Assembly (NCBI GenBank): GCA_947168065.1
Contig: CAMVKH010000002.1
Location: forward strand, 62,001-126,000
DNA length: 64,000 bases
Direction: 5' to 3'
DNA from: an uncultured Bacteroidales bacterium
Lineage (GTDB): Bacteria; Bacteroidota; Bacteroidia; Bacteroidales; UBA932
Part shown: positions 16,376-23,990 of the stretch, in pieces
Layout of the letters: the number at the start of each line of letters is the position of its first letter
Numbering within the stretch: position 1 is the first letter of the stretch
The notes under the pieces: generated by a model
What the model saw: only the letters and a program-made list of their open reading frames with translations
Database searches by the model: none
What the model was told of the DNA's origin: nothing
Position numbers and translations under genes: made by a program

Positions 16376-16912
16376 TTAGGAATTGCAGTCGCCGCAGCCG
16401 CCGTTGCAGGATGAGCAGTCGTGGGTGCAGGCGCGTTCGCCGTGCAGGCCGTCCGTCAGCTCTTTTTCGGTGGCGTCGCGGATGCCGACGACCTTGCCGG
16501 TGAAGTGCAGATCCTTGCCGGCCAGTTCGTGGTTGAAGTCCATCTTCACCGTGTCGGCGCTGACTTCCAGTACCTTGCCGGGGATGACGCCGCCGGCCTG
16601 GTTCATCATCGGAATGACGCTGCCTACGAAGAGCAGCTGCTCCTGGAGCTTGCCGTCGACCTCGAAGATGTGCTTCGGCAGTTCGACGACGGCCTGCGCG
16701 TCGTACACGCCGTAGCCTTCTTTGGGATCGAGCGTGAATTCGAAGCTGTCGCCGACTTGTTTGTCTTTCAAGTATTCTTCGAACTTGGGCAGCAGATAGC
16801 CGAGTCCGTAAATGAATTCAAGGGGTTTTTCTTCCGTGGCCTGGTCTTTCACTTCGCCGTCCACCACGAGGGTGTAGGTCAGCGAAACCACTTTTTCGTC
16901 TTGGATGGTCAT
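16376..16912 (-). CDS. slyD: FKBP-type peptidyl-prolyl isomerase, SlyD class
   Basis: 178 residues. SlyD enzymes isomerise prolyl bonds and act as chaperones and nickel-binding proteins in the cytoplasm. The FKBP N-terminus LTYTLVVDGEV, the EFIYGLGYLLPKFEEYL flap and the KEGYGVYDAQAV segment leading into the inserted IF chaperone domain are clear. The C-terminus CTHDCSSCNGGCGDCNS is Cys/His-rich, as in metal-binding SlyD tails. Its start overlaps the stop of the kinase gene by 4 bases (ATGA), so the two are translationally coupled. Confidence 0.93.
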   Translation of the reverse strand: MTIQDEKVVSLTYTLVVDGEVKDQATEEKPLEFIYGLGYLLPKFEEYLKDKQVGDSFEFTLDPKEGYGVYDAQAVVELPKHIFEVDGKLQEQLLFVGSVIPMMNQAGGVIPGKVLEVSADTVKMDFNHELAGKDLHFTGKVVGIRDATEKELTDGLHGERACTHDCSSCNGGCGDCNS

Positions 16913-17499
16913 GGTTCTTGGTTAGGGTTTTCGGGGTTCAATATCAAATTGTATAGTTTCTTGTTGTAGATGACGGGCGTCTCTTCGCCGGTCTTGCGCT
17001 CGGCGATCCAGTCGGCGTCGGTGGCGCTGTTGTCGATCAGCACCCAGCTGTCACAGCGGGGAAGGTAGATGTTGCGCAGGTTCTGCATGCCCTGCCAGTA
17101 GCGGCGGACGATGGTGTTTTCCGGGATGTTGTGGCCGCCCGAGGCGACGCGGATGGCTACGCGCTTGACCGCCAACTCCGGGCTTTTGAGCCAGAAATAG
17201 AGCAGGCCCACCTTATACCCGAGCTGCTGGGCGTTCTCAATGATGCCGGCCAGGCTCTTGGTGGCCAGCGTGGTTTCCACGGCGAAGTCCTCGCCGCGCG
17301 CAATCAGCTGGTCCATCCGTTCGAGCATCAGCCGGAAGGCCCGGAGCGACTCCCGCTCCGGATCCTGCGGCGACAGTTCGTCGGCAATCTCGTCCGCATT
17401 GACGAACGTTTGGAGGTTCAGAAGCTGCGGCAGCAGGGTATACGAAGCGGTCGTCTTTCCCGCTCCGTTGCATCCGCTGATGATGAAGAACCTGGGCAT
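16909..17499 (-). CDS. Zeta-toxin-family P-loop kinase-like protein
   Basis: 196 residues from ATG 17499. It has Walker A SGCNGAGKTT at 8-17, NADEIADELSPQ (about 36-47), the conserved VETTLATKS segment of zeta/AAA_33-type kinases, and SGGHNIPENTIVRRY with the arginines that usually bind phosphate. Zeta toxins phosphorylate UDP-sugar precursors of peptidoglycan. Stand-alone Bacteroidota homologues of this length are common and their targets are untested. No epsilon-type antitoxin gene is adjacent: it starts 1 base after a muramidase gene and overlaps slyD. The cell-wall neighbour makes a role near peptidoglycan sugars possible but unproven. Confidence 0.82.
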   Translation of the reverse strand: MPRFFIISGCNGAGKTTASYTLLPQLLNLQTFVNADEIADELSPQDPERESLRAFRLMLERMDQLIARGEDFAVETTLATKSLAGIIENAQQLGYKVGLLYFWLKSPELAVKRVAIRVASGGHNIPENTIVRRYWQGMQNLRNIYLPRCDSWVLIDNSATDADWIAERKTGEETPVIYNKKLYNLILNPENPNQEP

Positions 17500-17500
17500 C

Positions 17501-18601
17501 TTATTTAATCCGGTACGGTTCGTCGCCGTAGAGGGTGTATTTCTTGGATTTGCGCATCCATTTCTGCTCCTCGGCCTTGATGTATTCACGGGTGTCGTCC
17601 CACTCGAGGCGGCCCTGGACATAGTTCATCAGGGTGGCGTCTTCCAGGTAGCGGTTGAGATTCTCGACGGTGAATTCCGGGCAGTTGTCGTGGAGGAAGC
17701 GGAGCCACTGCAGGGCGTGGTTCAGCGCGTGATAGGCCGCGCCGGGGATGAACATGAGCTGGAATCCGAAACAGACCTGGCCGCTGTAGATGCCGTAGGA
17801 CGGCTCGAAACGGGTCCAGCGGATGTGCAGGCCGGGGTGGGCGACGGGGCAGGCCGGATCGTTCCATCCCTGCAGGCCGTGCTGTGCCGGATAGTCGAAC
17901 AGCGGTTCCATCCACGGGGCACCGAACTGCTCGAAGGGACGGTTGGTGCCGTGGCCGTAGCTCACGTTGGTGCCCATCCAAAGGCACTGCCCGCTGTAGA
18001 AGTTCGAGGTGAACAGGCCAGAGAAGTCGGAGAAAGGCGGGATGGTCCAGGCCATCAGCTCGCGGTTGACCGCTTCCGCGCCGGCGGCGATGATGTGGAG
18101 CGGGAACCGGGCGCCCAGCTCGCTGTAGAACATGTTGGCCACCTCGCCGAGGGTCAGGCCGTGACGGTGGGGGAGGCCGATGATGCCCAGGGTGCCCTCG
18201 ATCTGCCGGCCGCAGGGATTGATGCGGTCGATGAGGAAGACCGAAAGCTCCGAATCGTCGTTTTTCAGACGCTTGAACAGGTTGTAGAGCAGGGTGGTGT
18301 AGTTGCTGTAGCGCGAGCCCACATCCTGCAGCTCGATGACCAGGGCGTCGAGGCCGGCCAGCTGCTCCGTTTCGATGACGGTCTCTACTTCCAGGGTTTC
18401 AACGCCTGGAACCATGGGCCCGTAGAGTGCGTGTTCGGGCGTGAAGATCCGCACCAGATTGCCCCGGCGCGCCAGGGTTTCAAAGAGATACTCACCCGTG
18501 TCGGGATGCCACGCCACCTGGTTGCAGAGCACGCCCACGCGCCCCTTCCGGAGCACCCGGTCTTCCTGTTCCAGCAGCGGTGTCGTCCTGAATGAAAACA
18601 T
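17501..18601 (-). CDS. DUF1343 / NamZ-like exo-beta-N-acetylmuramidase
   Basis: 366 residues. Family landmarks are the start VGVLCNQVAWHPDT, FTPEHALYG, the DALVIELQDVGSRYSNYTT block, FLIDRINPCGR and FYSGQCLWMGTNVSYGHGTN. NamZ, the characterised member, releases terminal MurNAc from peptidoglycan fragments. There is no obvious signal peptide (the N-terminus MFSFRTTPLLEQEDR is not hydrophobic), unlike exported homologues, so cytoplasmic recycling is possible. It is first in an operon with the kinase and slyD. No good TAnnTTTG element precedes it; the rpmE2 terminator lies 12 bases upstream. Confidence 0.85.
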   Translation of the reverse strand: MFSFRTTPLLEQEDRVLRKGRVGVLCNQVAWHPDTGEYLFETLARRGNLVRIFTPEHALYGPMVPGVETLEVETVIETEQLAGLDALVIELQDVGSRYSNYTTLLYNLFKRLKNDDSELSVFLIDRINPCGRQIEGTLGIIGLPHRHGLTLGEVANMFYSELGARFPLHIIAAGAEAVNRELMAWTIPPFSDFSGLFTSNFYSGQCLWMGTNVSYGHGTNRPFEQFGAPWMEPLFDYPAQHGLQGWNDPACPVAHPGLHIRWTRFEPSYGIYSGQVCFGFQLMFIPGAAYHALNHALQWLRFLHDNCPEFTVENLNRYLEDATLMNYVQGRLEWDDTREYIKAEEQKWMRKSKKYTLYGDEPYRIK

Positions 18602-18613
18602 AGCGTAAAGTTA

Positions 18614-18646
18614 TTAAAAAAAACGGCAACCCATCTGGCTGCCGTT
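18614..18646 (-). terminator. Rho-independent terminator of rpmE2
   Basis: On the minus strand AACGGCA pairs with TGCCGTT (18640-18646 and 18622-18628) and is followed by a run of eight T. It lies about 23 bases past the rpmE2 stop. Confidence 0.8.
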
Positions 18647-18668
18647 CCTTTTTCCTTTGCAGAAGCAG

Positions 18669-18920
18669 TTATTTCTTCTTCTGACCGTATCTTGAGTAGA
18701 ATTTGTCCACGCGGCCGGCGGTGTCGACGAGTTTCATCTTGCCGGTGTAGAACGGGTGCGAGGTGTTCGAGATCTCGACCTTCACCAGCGGGAACTCCAC
18801 GCCATTCACCTCGATGGTCTCCTTCGTGTTGACGCAGGAGCGGGTAATGAAGACGTGCTCATTGGACATATCCTTGAATGCTACAAGACGGTAGGATTCG
18901 GGATGGATTCCTTTTTTCAT
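18669..18920 (-). CDS. rpmE2: 50S ribosomal protein L31 type B
   Basis: 83 residues. It starts MKKGIHPESYRLVAFKDMS and contains the typical SNTSHPFYTGKMKLVDTAGRVDKF block. It lacks the zinc-ribbon cysteines of the A-type (one Cys only), so it is the zinc-independent type B, the usual form in Bacteroidota. It has its own well-formed promoter (18958-18988) and terminator. Confidence 0.97.
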   Translation of the reverse strand: MKKGIHPESYRLVAFKDMSNEHVFITRSCVNTKETIEVNGVEFPLVKVEISNTSHPFYTGKMKLVDTAGRVDKFYSRYGQKKK

Positions 18921-18957
18921 GGCTTATTGTTGTTTATTCAGTTTTCCAAACGGACCG

Positions 18958-18988
18958 CAAAAATAGGAATAAAAAGCTTTTCTGCAAA
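18958..18988 (-). promoter_or_regulatory. Consensus promoter TTTG-N19-TATTTTTG of rpmE2
   Basis: On the minus strand TTTG (18988-18985), exactly 19 bases, then TATTTTTG (18965-18958). This is the textbook Bacteroidota sigma-ABfr layout and the best promoter in the window. The ATG is 37 bases beyond. Confidence 0.85.
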
Positions 18989-18989
18989 A

Positions 18990-19631
18990 TTATTTTACCA
19001 ATTTGAAGCCGGCGTACATCTGGTCGTACTGGTTGAGCAGCTGGTTGATGGTCTGGAGCGTACCCTGGTTGTACATCGAGGTGACCGACTTGATGAGTTT
19101 CATCAGCGTCGAGACGTCGAACTCGAGTTCCATGTTGTTGCCTTTCACGGCCGCATAACCCTTCATGTTGATGAGTTTCTTGATCTTCATGTTGATGACC
19201 GACTTGCCGGCGTCGAGGGTCCAGGTGCCGTTGAAAGTCTTGGAGCCGTATTTGACGTACATGGTGCCGTCTTCATTGAAAGTGAAGCCGAAGAGGCCCT
19301 GGGAGATACCCACCTTGGCCAGATACTGGTCCAGCTTCTTCTCGATGGCGGCGGTGGCGGCGGTGCCGGCCAGGTTGGAGAGCGCGTTCGTGCTGGATTT
19401 GAACGTGATGGCGCTGCCGGTATAGTTCCAGGTGCCGGAGATCTTGTCGGGGGTCAGGTTGCCTTTGCCGGAGAGCAAGTCGGTGATGCTGGTGATCAGG
19501 CTGCCGGCGCTGTTGTCGCCGGAGTTGGACGAACCACCCAGCGCACCCATGATGGAGCCCAGGTTGATCTGGGCGGAAGCGGAAACAGACATGATCAGCA
19601 CAGCGGCTGCAGCAATAAGGATTCTTTTCAT
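18990..19631 (-). CDS. Secreted DUF4923 family protein
   Basis: 213 residues. The signal peptide MKRILIAAAAVLIMSVSASA has a probable signal peptidase I site, followed by a Gly/Ser-rich linker. The remainder (ISGTWNYTGSAITFKSSTNAL ... KKLDQYLAKVGISQGLFGFTFNEDGTMYVKYGSKTFNGTW) matches the lipocalin-like DUF4923 proteins common in Bacteroidales. Function unknown; a periplasmic location is expected. It is divergent from the glmM-type gene. Confidence 0.82.
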   Translation of the reverse strand: MKRILIAAAAVLIMSVSASAQINLGSIMGALGGSSNSGDNSAGSLITSITDLLSGKGNLTPDKISGTWNYTGSAITFKSSTNALSNLAGTAATAAIEKKLDQYLAKVGISQGLFGFTFNEDGTMYVKYGSKTFNGTWTLDAGKSVINMKIKKLINMKGYAAVKGNNMELEFDVSTLMKLIKSVTSMYNQGTLQTINQLLNQYDQMYAGFKLVK

Positions 19632-19648
19632 ATTATTTTCGATTTTTA

Positions 19649-19656
19649 TAACTTTG
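19649..19656 (+). promoter_or_regulatory. -7 element TAACTTTG upstream of the glmM-type gene
   Basis: Matches TAnnTTTG, 43 bases before the ATG at 19700. A weaker opposing TATCTTCG (19682-19675, minus) may serve the divergent DUF4923 gene. Confidence 0.5.
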
Positions 19657-19699
19657 CGGAATAGATTATCTCTGCGAAGATACGAAATTTTTTACCAAT

Positions 19700-21082
19700 A
19701 TGACACTCATCAAATCCATTTCCGGTATTCGGGGCACCATCGGCGGCACCATCGGCGACGCCCTCACCCCCATCGACATCGTCAAATTTACGGCGGCATA
19801 CGCCCGCCAGCTCAAGATGAAGTTCCCGGGTAAGGAACGCTACAAAGTGGTGGTCGGCCGCGACGCCCGCATCTCCGGCGAGATGGTCGACAGCATCGTC
19901 TCCGGCACCCTGCTGGCCTGCGGTGTCGACGTAGTCAACGCGGGCCTGGCTTCCACCCCGACCACGGAAATGGCGGTGCTCTTCGAAAAAGCCGACGGCG
20001 GCATCATCCTGACCGCTTCGCACAACCCCAAGCAGTGGAACGCCCTCAAGCTCCTCAATGAGAAAGGCGAGTTCCTGACTGATGCCGAAGGCAAGGCACT
20101 GCAGCAGGTGGCCGAGGCCGAAGATTTTGAGTTCATGGACGTGGACGCGCTGGGCACGATGACGCGCAAGGATTTCACCCAGGCCCACATCGATGCCGTC
20201 AGGAACTATCCGCTGGTGGACCTGAAGGCCATCCGCGATGCCAGGTTCAAGGTGGTGCTCGACTCCATCAATTCCGTGGGCGGCATCTGCATGCCCGCCC
20301 TGTTCAAGGCCCTCGGCGTGGAATGCGTGACCATCAACGGCGAGCCGAACGGCCGTTTCGCCCACAACCCGGAGCCGCTGCCGGCCAACCTCATCGGCCT
20401 CTCCGAGGCGGTCGTCCGGGAGAAGGCCGACCTGGGCGTCTCTGTCGACCCGGATGTCGACCGCCTGGCCTTCATTTGCGAAGACGGCGTGCCCTTCGGG
20501 GAAGAATATACGCTCGTGGCCGTTTCCGACTACGTGCTTTCCGTCAAGAAAGGCCCGACCGTGTCGAACATCTCCTCTTCGCGCGCCCTGCGCGACGTGA
20601 CCGAGGCCCACGGCTGCCGCTATTATGCCTGCAAGGTCGGTGAGGTGAACGCCTCGACGATGATGCAGGAAGTCGGTGCCGTCATCGGCGGCGAAGGCAA
20701 CGGCGGCGTGATCGTGCCCGACCTGCACTACGGCCGCGACGCCCTCATCGGCGTAGCCCTCTTCCTGAGCAACATGGCCCACAAGAAGCTGAGCGCTACC
20801 GCCCTTCGCGCCACCTACCCGGATTATTTCGTGTCGAAGAACCGCATCGAGATGAGCGATCCCGCTCAAATCGAGGCTGCCCTGGCCGCCGTCGAGAAAC
20901 ACTTCGCCGGCGCCGCCATCAACAAGATGGATGGTCTGCGCATCGATTTCGAGGCGGAACGCAAGTGGTTCGTCCTCCGCAAGTCGAACACCGAGCCCAT
21001 CATCCGCATCTACGCCGAAGCGCCCACCGAGGCCGTCGCCGACGCCCTCGCGCAGGAAGTCATCCGGGTCATTAACGGTTAG
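19700..21082 (+). CDS. glmM: Phosphoglucosamine mutase (GlmM-type alpha-D-phosphohexomutase)
   Basis: 460 residues. It has all four family loops: the catalytic phosphoserine loop ILTASHNPKQWNALK, the metal loop DPDVDRLAF, the sugar loop GGEGNGG and the phosphate-binding RKSNTEPIIRI. In Bacteroidota this form is annotated GlmM, converting GlcN-6-P to GlcN-1-P for UDP-GlcNAc. Phosphomannomutase or phosphoglucomutase activity cannot be excluded from motifs alone. Confidence 0.88.
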   Translation: MTLIKSISGIRGTIGGTIGDALTPIDIVKFTAAYARQLKMKFPGKERYKVVVGRDARISGEMVDSIVSGTLLACGVDVVNAGLASTPTTEMAVLFEKADGGIILTASHNPKQWNALKLLNEKGEFLTDAEGKALQQVAEAEDFEFMDVDALGTMTRKDFTQAHIDAVRNYPLVDLKAIRDARFKVVLDSINSVGGICMPALFKALGVECVTINGEPNGRFAHNPEPLPANLIGLSEAVVREKADLGVSVDPDVDRLAFICEDGVPFGEEYTLVAVSDYVLSVKKGPTVSNISSSRALRDVTEAHGCRYYACKVGEVNASTMMQEVGAVIGGEGNGGVIVPDLHYGRDALIGVALFLSNMAHKKLSATALRATYPDYFVSKNRIEMSDPAQIEAALAAVEKHFAGAAINKMDGLRIDFEAERKWFVLRKSNTEPIIRIYAEAPTEAVADALAQEVIRVING

Positions 21083-21102
21083 CGCGCGTCAATACCAAAC
21101 CT

Positions 21103-21110
21103 TACTTTTG
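21103..21110 (+). promoter_or_regulatory. -7 element TACTTTTG upstream of the potassium channel gene
   Basis: Matches TAnnTTTG. The expected start of transcription, a few bases further on, falls at the edge of the 10-bp inverted repeat at 21113-21150. Confidence 0.55.
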
Positions 21111-21112
21111 CC

Positions 21113-21150
21113 ACGACAGGATTCGGTCAGGTATGCCAGCATCCTGTCGT
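21113..21150 (+). promoter_or_regulatory. 10-bp inverted repeat ACGACAGGAT/ATCCTGTCGT in the leader of the potassium channel gene
   Basis: A perfect inverted repeat at 21113-21122 and 21141-21150 with an 18-base loop, followed by TAGCTTGTTTTTC. It could be the glmM terminator, a 5' stem at the start of the channel mRNA, or an operator just downstream of the promoter. Confidence 0.55.
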
Positions 21151-21182
21151 AGCTTGTTTTTCATCAAATACCGACGAAAGCC

Positions 21183-21956
21183 ATGAAAAATTGGAGGCAG
21201 CAAATCTATGCAATCATTCAGAAGGATGAGGGCGCAACGCGTGCAAGCCGGATCTACCAGACCGTAATGATGCTCTTGATCATCGCCAGCCTTATTCCAC
21301 TGACGTCCACCACGTCCCAACCCCCATTCCGCATCATCGAACTGGTGACGGTCTCCTTCTTCATTGTCGATTATTTCCTCCGCTGGATCACGGCCGACTA
21401 CAAGTTGGGAAAGGGAGCCCTTTCATTCCTGATCTATCCGTTCACCTTTATGGCCATCATCGACCAGCTCTCCATCATTCCGGCCTTCACGATGATGAAC
21501 AAGAGTTTCAAACTGTTGCGAATCACCCGGATGTTCCGCATCTTTCGTCTGCTCAAGTTTCTGCGATATACCGACAAAGTACACGTCCTGGTCAGCGTCC
21601 TCCAGAAAGAGAAGAACGTGCTGCTCTCCGTGCTGTTCATCGCCGTCGGCTATGTCCTGGTCACGGCCTTGATTGTATTCAATCTGGAACCGCACATCAA
21701 CCCGGTGACCGGAGAACCGACCTTCTCTACATTTTTCGACGCACTTTACTGGGCGACGGTAACGCTGACGACTGTCGGATATGGAGATATTTGTCCGGTC
21801 ACGGGGATCGGACGATTCGTGAGCATGATCTCCTCGCTGTTCGGCATCGCCATCATCGCACTCCCGTCCGGCGTGATCACTGCCGGCTATCTGGATGAGA
21901 TTCGGAGCGAGAACAAGAACAAGAAAGCGCTCCCGAAGGAGGCAAGTGAAGTGTAG
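21183..21956 (+). CDS. Voltage-gated-type potassium channel (six transmembrane segments)
   Basis: 257 residues. The selectivity filter TTVGYGD spans 196-202 between S5 and S6. The S4-like helix has arginines every third or fourth position (RITRMFRIFRLLKFLRY, 113-129). S1-S3 are at about 25-42, 52-70 and 82-100, with an acidic residue at 94. There is no cytoplasmic RCK domain; a short charged tail (RSENKNKKALPKEASEV) follows S6. It is likely a tetrameric inner-membrane K+ channel of the Kv/KvAP-like bacterial group. The leader contains a strong hairpin. It is convergent with ispG, with a small palindrome between them. Confidence 0.9.
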   Translation: MKNWRQQIYAIIQKDEGATRASRIYQTVMMLLIIASLIPLTSTTSQPPFRIIELVTVSFFIVDYFLRWITADYKLGKGALSFLIYPFTFMAIIDQLSIIPAFTMMNKSFKLLRITRMFRIFRLLKFLRYTDKVHVLVSVLQKEKNVLLSVLFIAVGYVLVTALIVFNLEPHINPVTGEPTFSTFFDALYWATVTLTTVGYGDICPVTGIGRFVSMISSLFGIAIIALPSGVITAGYLDEIRSENKNKKALPKEASEV

Positions 21957-21978
21957 CGGAGCGACAGATGCCGGAAGC

Positions 21979-22004
21979 GATGCCGGATCAAGTCCGGCAT
22001 GACG
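21979..22004. repeat. Dispersed palindrome ATGCCGGA-TCAAG-TCCGGCAT
   Basis: An 8-bp perfect stem with a 5-base loop, between the convergent channel and ispG genes. The same fold with a different stem sequence (ATTCCGGG-TCAGG-CCCGGAAT) lies inside permease 3 at 59254-59274. It could act as a two-way terminator. Confidence 0.65.
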
Positions 22005-22005
22005 A

Positions 22006-23313
22006 TCATTTCCGGTCTCCTTCTATCAATTCCAGGAGCTTGTCGATGGCTTCCTCTTGCGGGATATACCGCAGAACGGGCGTCTTGCCGCGGTAGAGCG
22101 TGACGTGGCCGCGGCCCTCGCCGACGTAGCCGTAGTCGGCGTCGGCCATCTCGCCGGGCCCGTTCACCACGCAGCCCATGACGGCAATCTTGACGCCCGC
22201 CAGATGTGCCGTGCGTCGCTTCACCTCGTTGAAGGTCGACTCCAGGTCGTAGAGCGTACGGCCGCAGCCGGGGCAGGCGATGTATTCGGGCCGCGTGAAA
22301 CGGCGCCGGCACGCCTGCAGCAGCATGTCGCGGAAACGTTCGCCGTCGGCCGCCGGAACCGGGGCGCCGCCGATGGACGACCCTTCCAGTGAGAAATCGT
22401 CGATCTTCTTGTCGAGCAGGGAAGGCCCCCAGAGACAGGAAGCCTTGATGATGAAATCGTTCCAGTCGGACGCCTCCACCCGGGTGCGGCCGCCGCGGGG
22501 GCAGTAGCCGTCGGCGATGGCCGCCACGATCTGCCGGCCGGCCGGAATCTCGTGGACCGGATCTTCCGTCAGGGACACGCGGATCGTGTCGCCAATGCCT
22601 TCTCCCAGCAGCGTGCCGATGCCCACGGCCGACTTGATGCGGCCCTCGTCGCCGTTCCCCGCCTCGGTCACGCCCAGGTGCAGCGGGAAGAGGCAGCCCA
22701 GCTCGTCGCGCATCGCCGCGTAGAGCAGGCGGTAGGCCTCCGTCATCACCAGCGCGTTGCTTGCCTTGAGCGAGACCACCACGTTGAAGAAATCCTCCTC
22801 GACGCACATGCGCAGCCACTCCATCACCGCTTCCTTCATGGCCAGCGGCGTGGCGCCGTAGCGCTGCGTGATGCGCTCGCCCAGCGAGCCGTGGTTCAGA
22901 CCGATGCGGATGGCCGTTCCGTTCTGCTTGCACAGGGCGATCAGCTCCCGGAACTTGGCGCAGGCCACTTCGTGCTCCCTGGCGAAATTGCCCGGATTGA
23001 TGCGGACCTTGTCGGCCACGGAAGCCGCTGCCAGTGCCGCGTCGGCCAGGAAATGGATGTCGGCCACCAGCGGCGTGACGATGCCCTCGTCCCGCAGCCG
23101 GCGCTTGATCTCGCGCAGCGATTCCACCTGCTTGAGCCCCTGCGTCGTGAGCCGGATCAGGTCGGCGCCCGCCGCGGCCATCGCCCGGCACTGGGCCACC
23201 GAGGCCTCGATGTCGTCGGTCGACGTGTTGCACATGGTCTGGACGAGGATGGGCTGGCCGCCCCCGATGGGGACGCGGCCGGCGATGCGGAAGGAAACGG
23301 AACGTGCTACCAT
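22006..23313 (-). CDS. ispG: 4-hydroxy-3-methylbut-2-enyl-diphosphate synthase IspG, short form
   Basis: 435 residues. It catalyses reductive dehydration of MEcPP to HMBPP in the MEP isoprenoid pathway with a 4Fe-4S cluster. The TIM barrel has VQTMCNTSTDD, RLTTQG, RINPGNF and RIGLNHGSLGERI; the C-terminal cluster domain has CPGCGRTLYD and MGCVVNGPGEMADADYGYVG. Bacteroidota enzymes known to me usually carry a large inserted domain and reach about 600 residues. Here only about 60 residues separate barrel and cluster domain, so the insert is largely missing. It is last in the six-gene ligA operon; its start overlaps the upstream gene by 7 bases. Confidence 0.93.
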   Translation of the reverse strand: MVARSVSFRIAGRVPIGGGQPILVQTMCNTSTDDIEASVAQCRAMAAAGADLIRLTTQGLKQVESLREIKRRLRDEGIVTPLVADIHFLADAALAAASVADKVRINPGNFAREHEVACAKFRELIALCKQNGTAIRIGLNHGSLGERITQRYGATPLAMKEAVMEWLRMCVEEDFFNVVVSLKASNALVMTEAYRLLYAAMRDELGCLFPLHLGVTEAGNGDEGRIKSAVGIGTLLGEGIGDTIRVSLTEDPVHEIPAGRQIVAAIADGYCPRGGRTRVEASDWNDFIIKASCLWGPSLLDKKIDDFSLEGSSIGGAPVPAADGERFRDMLLQACRRRFTRPEYIACPGCGRTLYDLESTFNEVKRRTAHLAGVKIAVMGCVVNGPGEMADADYGYVGEGRGHVTLYRGKTPVLRYIPQEEAIDKLLELIEGDRK

Positions 23314-23990
23314 AGATGGACGTGCAGCGAAGCGCTGATCATGATGTTCTGGGGATAGGTGAAGATCCAGTAAATGTCACTGTACTTGTTGGTGTGATAG
23401 ATGCTGGCCAGGGCGTATTTGTAATTGGCCTCGATGTGGAATTCGAGCGGCTTGAAGACCACGGCGAAGCCGGCGCCGGCGATGACGCCGTAGTCGTGCC
23501 GCTGGTCGTATTTCGTGAAGCCTCCCTCCTTGTCGGTGGAGAGCCGGTAACCGTAGTAGGGCCCGAGGTTGATCAGCACGCGGAAGCGTGAGAGATCGAT
23601 CTTGAACTGTGAGAGGAGCGGGAATTCCAGGATCTCGAAGGTCTCGCCGTAGCCGTCGTAGGGCGAGGTGAAACCCTCGTAGCCGTGCTTGGCGCCGACC
23701 ACCACGCCGAAATTGAAGAGGTGGTTCCACATCGCGTGGTAATAGGTGTAGCTCACGCCGAAGTTCTTGAAGGTCCAGATGCGTTCCTGCCCGATCTTGG
23801 GCGTGGAGGTGACACCGCTCAGATTGGCCGTGTAGGACACGCCGATCATGTGGATGCTCTTGAACTTGGGCTTCGTCGGCACCGTGTCCAGCGCCGCGAA
23901 GTCATTGGGCATGTCGAAGATGAAATTGTCCTGGGCGCCGGCCGTCCCGGCTGCCAGCAGCAGGATCAGGATCCAGAGCAGTCGTCTCAT
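23307..23990 (-). CDS. Outer-membrane beta-barrel protein (porin-family fold)
   Basis: 227 residues. The N-terminal signal peptide (MRRLLWILILLLAAGTAGA) is followed by alternating hydrophobic and polar strands with many Tyr and Gly. It ends in an aromatic residue (SASLHVHLW), typical of OMP_b-brl-type barrels. It contains repeated turns (YEGFTSPYDGYGETFEI, YYGYRLSTDKEGG). No specific function is recognisable. It overlaps the Ig-like lipoprotein gene by 4 bases and ispG by 7, inside the ligA-spoT operon. Confidence 0.78.
   Translation of the reverse strand: MRRLLWILILLLAAGTAGAQDNFIFDMPNDFAALDTVPTKPKFKSIHMIGVSYTANLSGVTSTPKIGQERIWTFKNFGVSYTYYHAMWNHLFNFGVVVGAKHGYEGFTSPYDGYGETFEILEFPLLSQFKIDLSRFRVLINLGPYYGYRLSTDKEGGFTKYDQRHDYGVIAGAGFAVVFKPLEFHIEANYKYALASIYHTNKYSDIYWIFTYPQNIMISASLHVHLW

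Noticed and set aside
18606-18613. TAACTTTA on the minus strand as promoter of the muramidase gene
   Set aside because: It departs from TAnnTTTG in the last base and lies only 4 bases before the ATG, within the rpmE2 terminator region.
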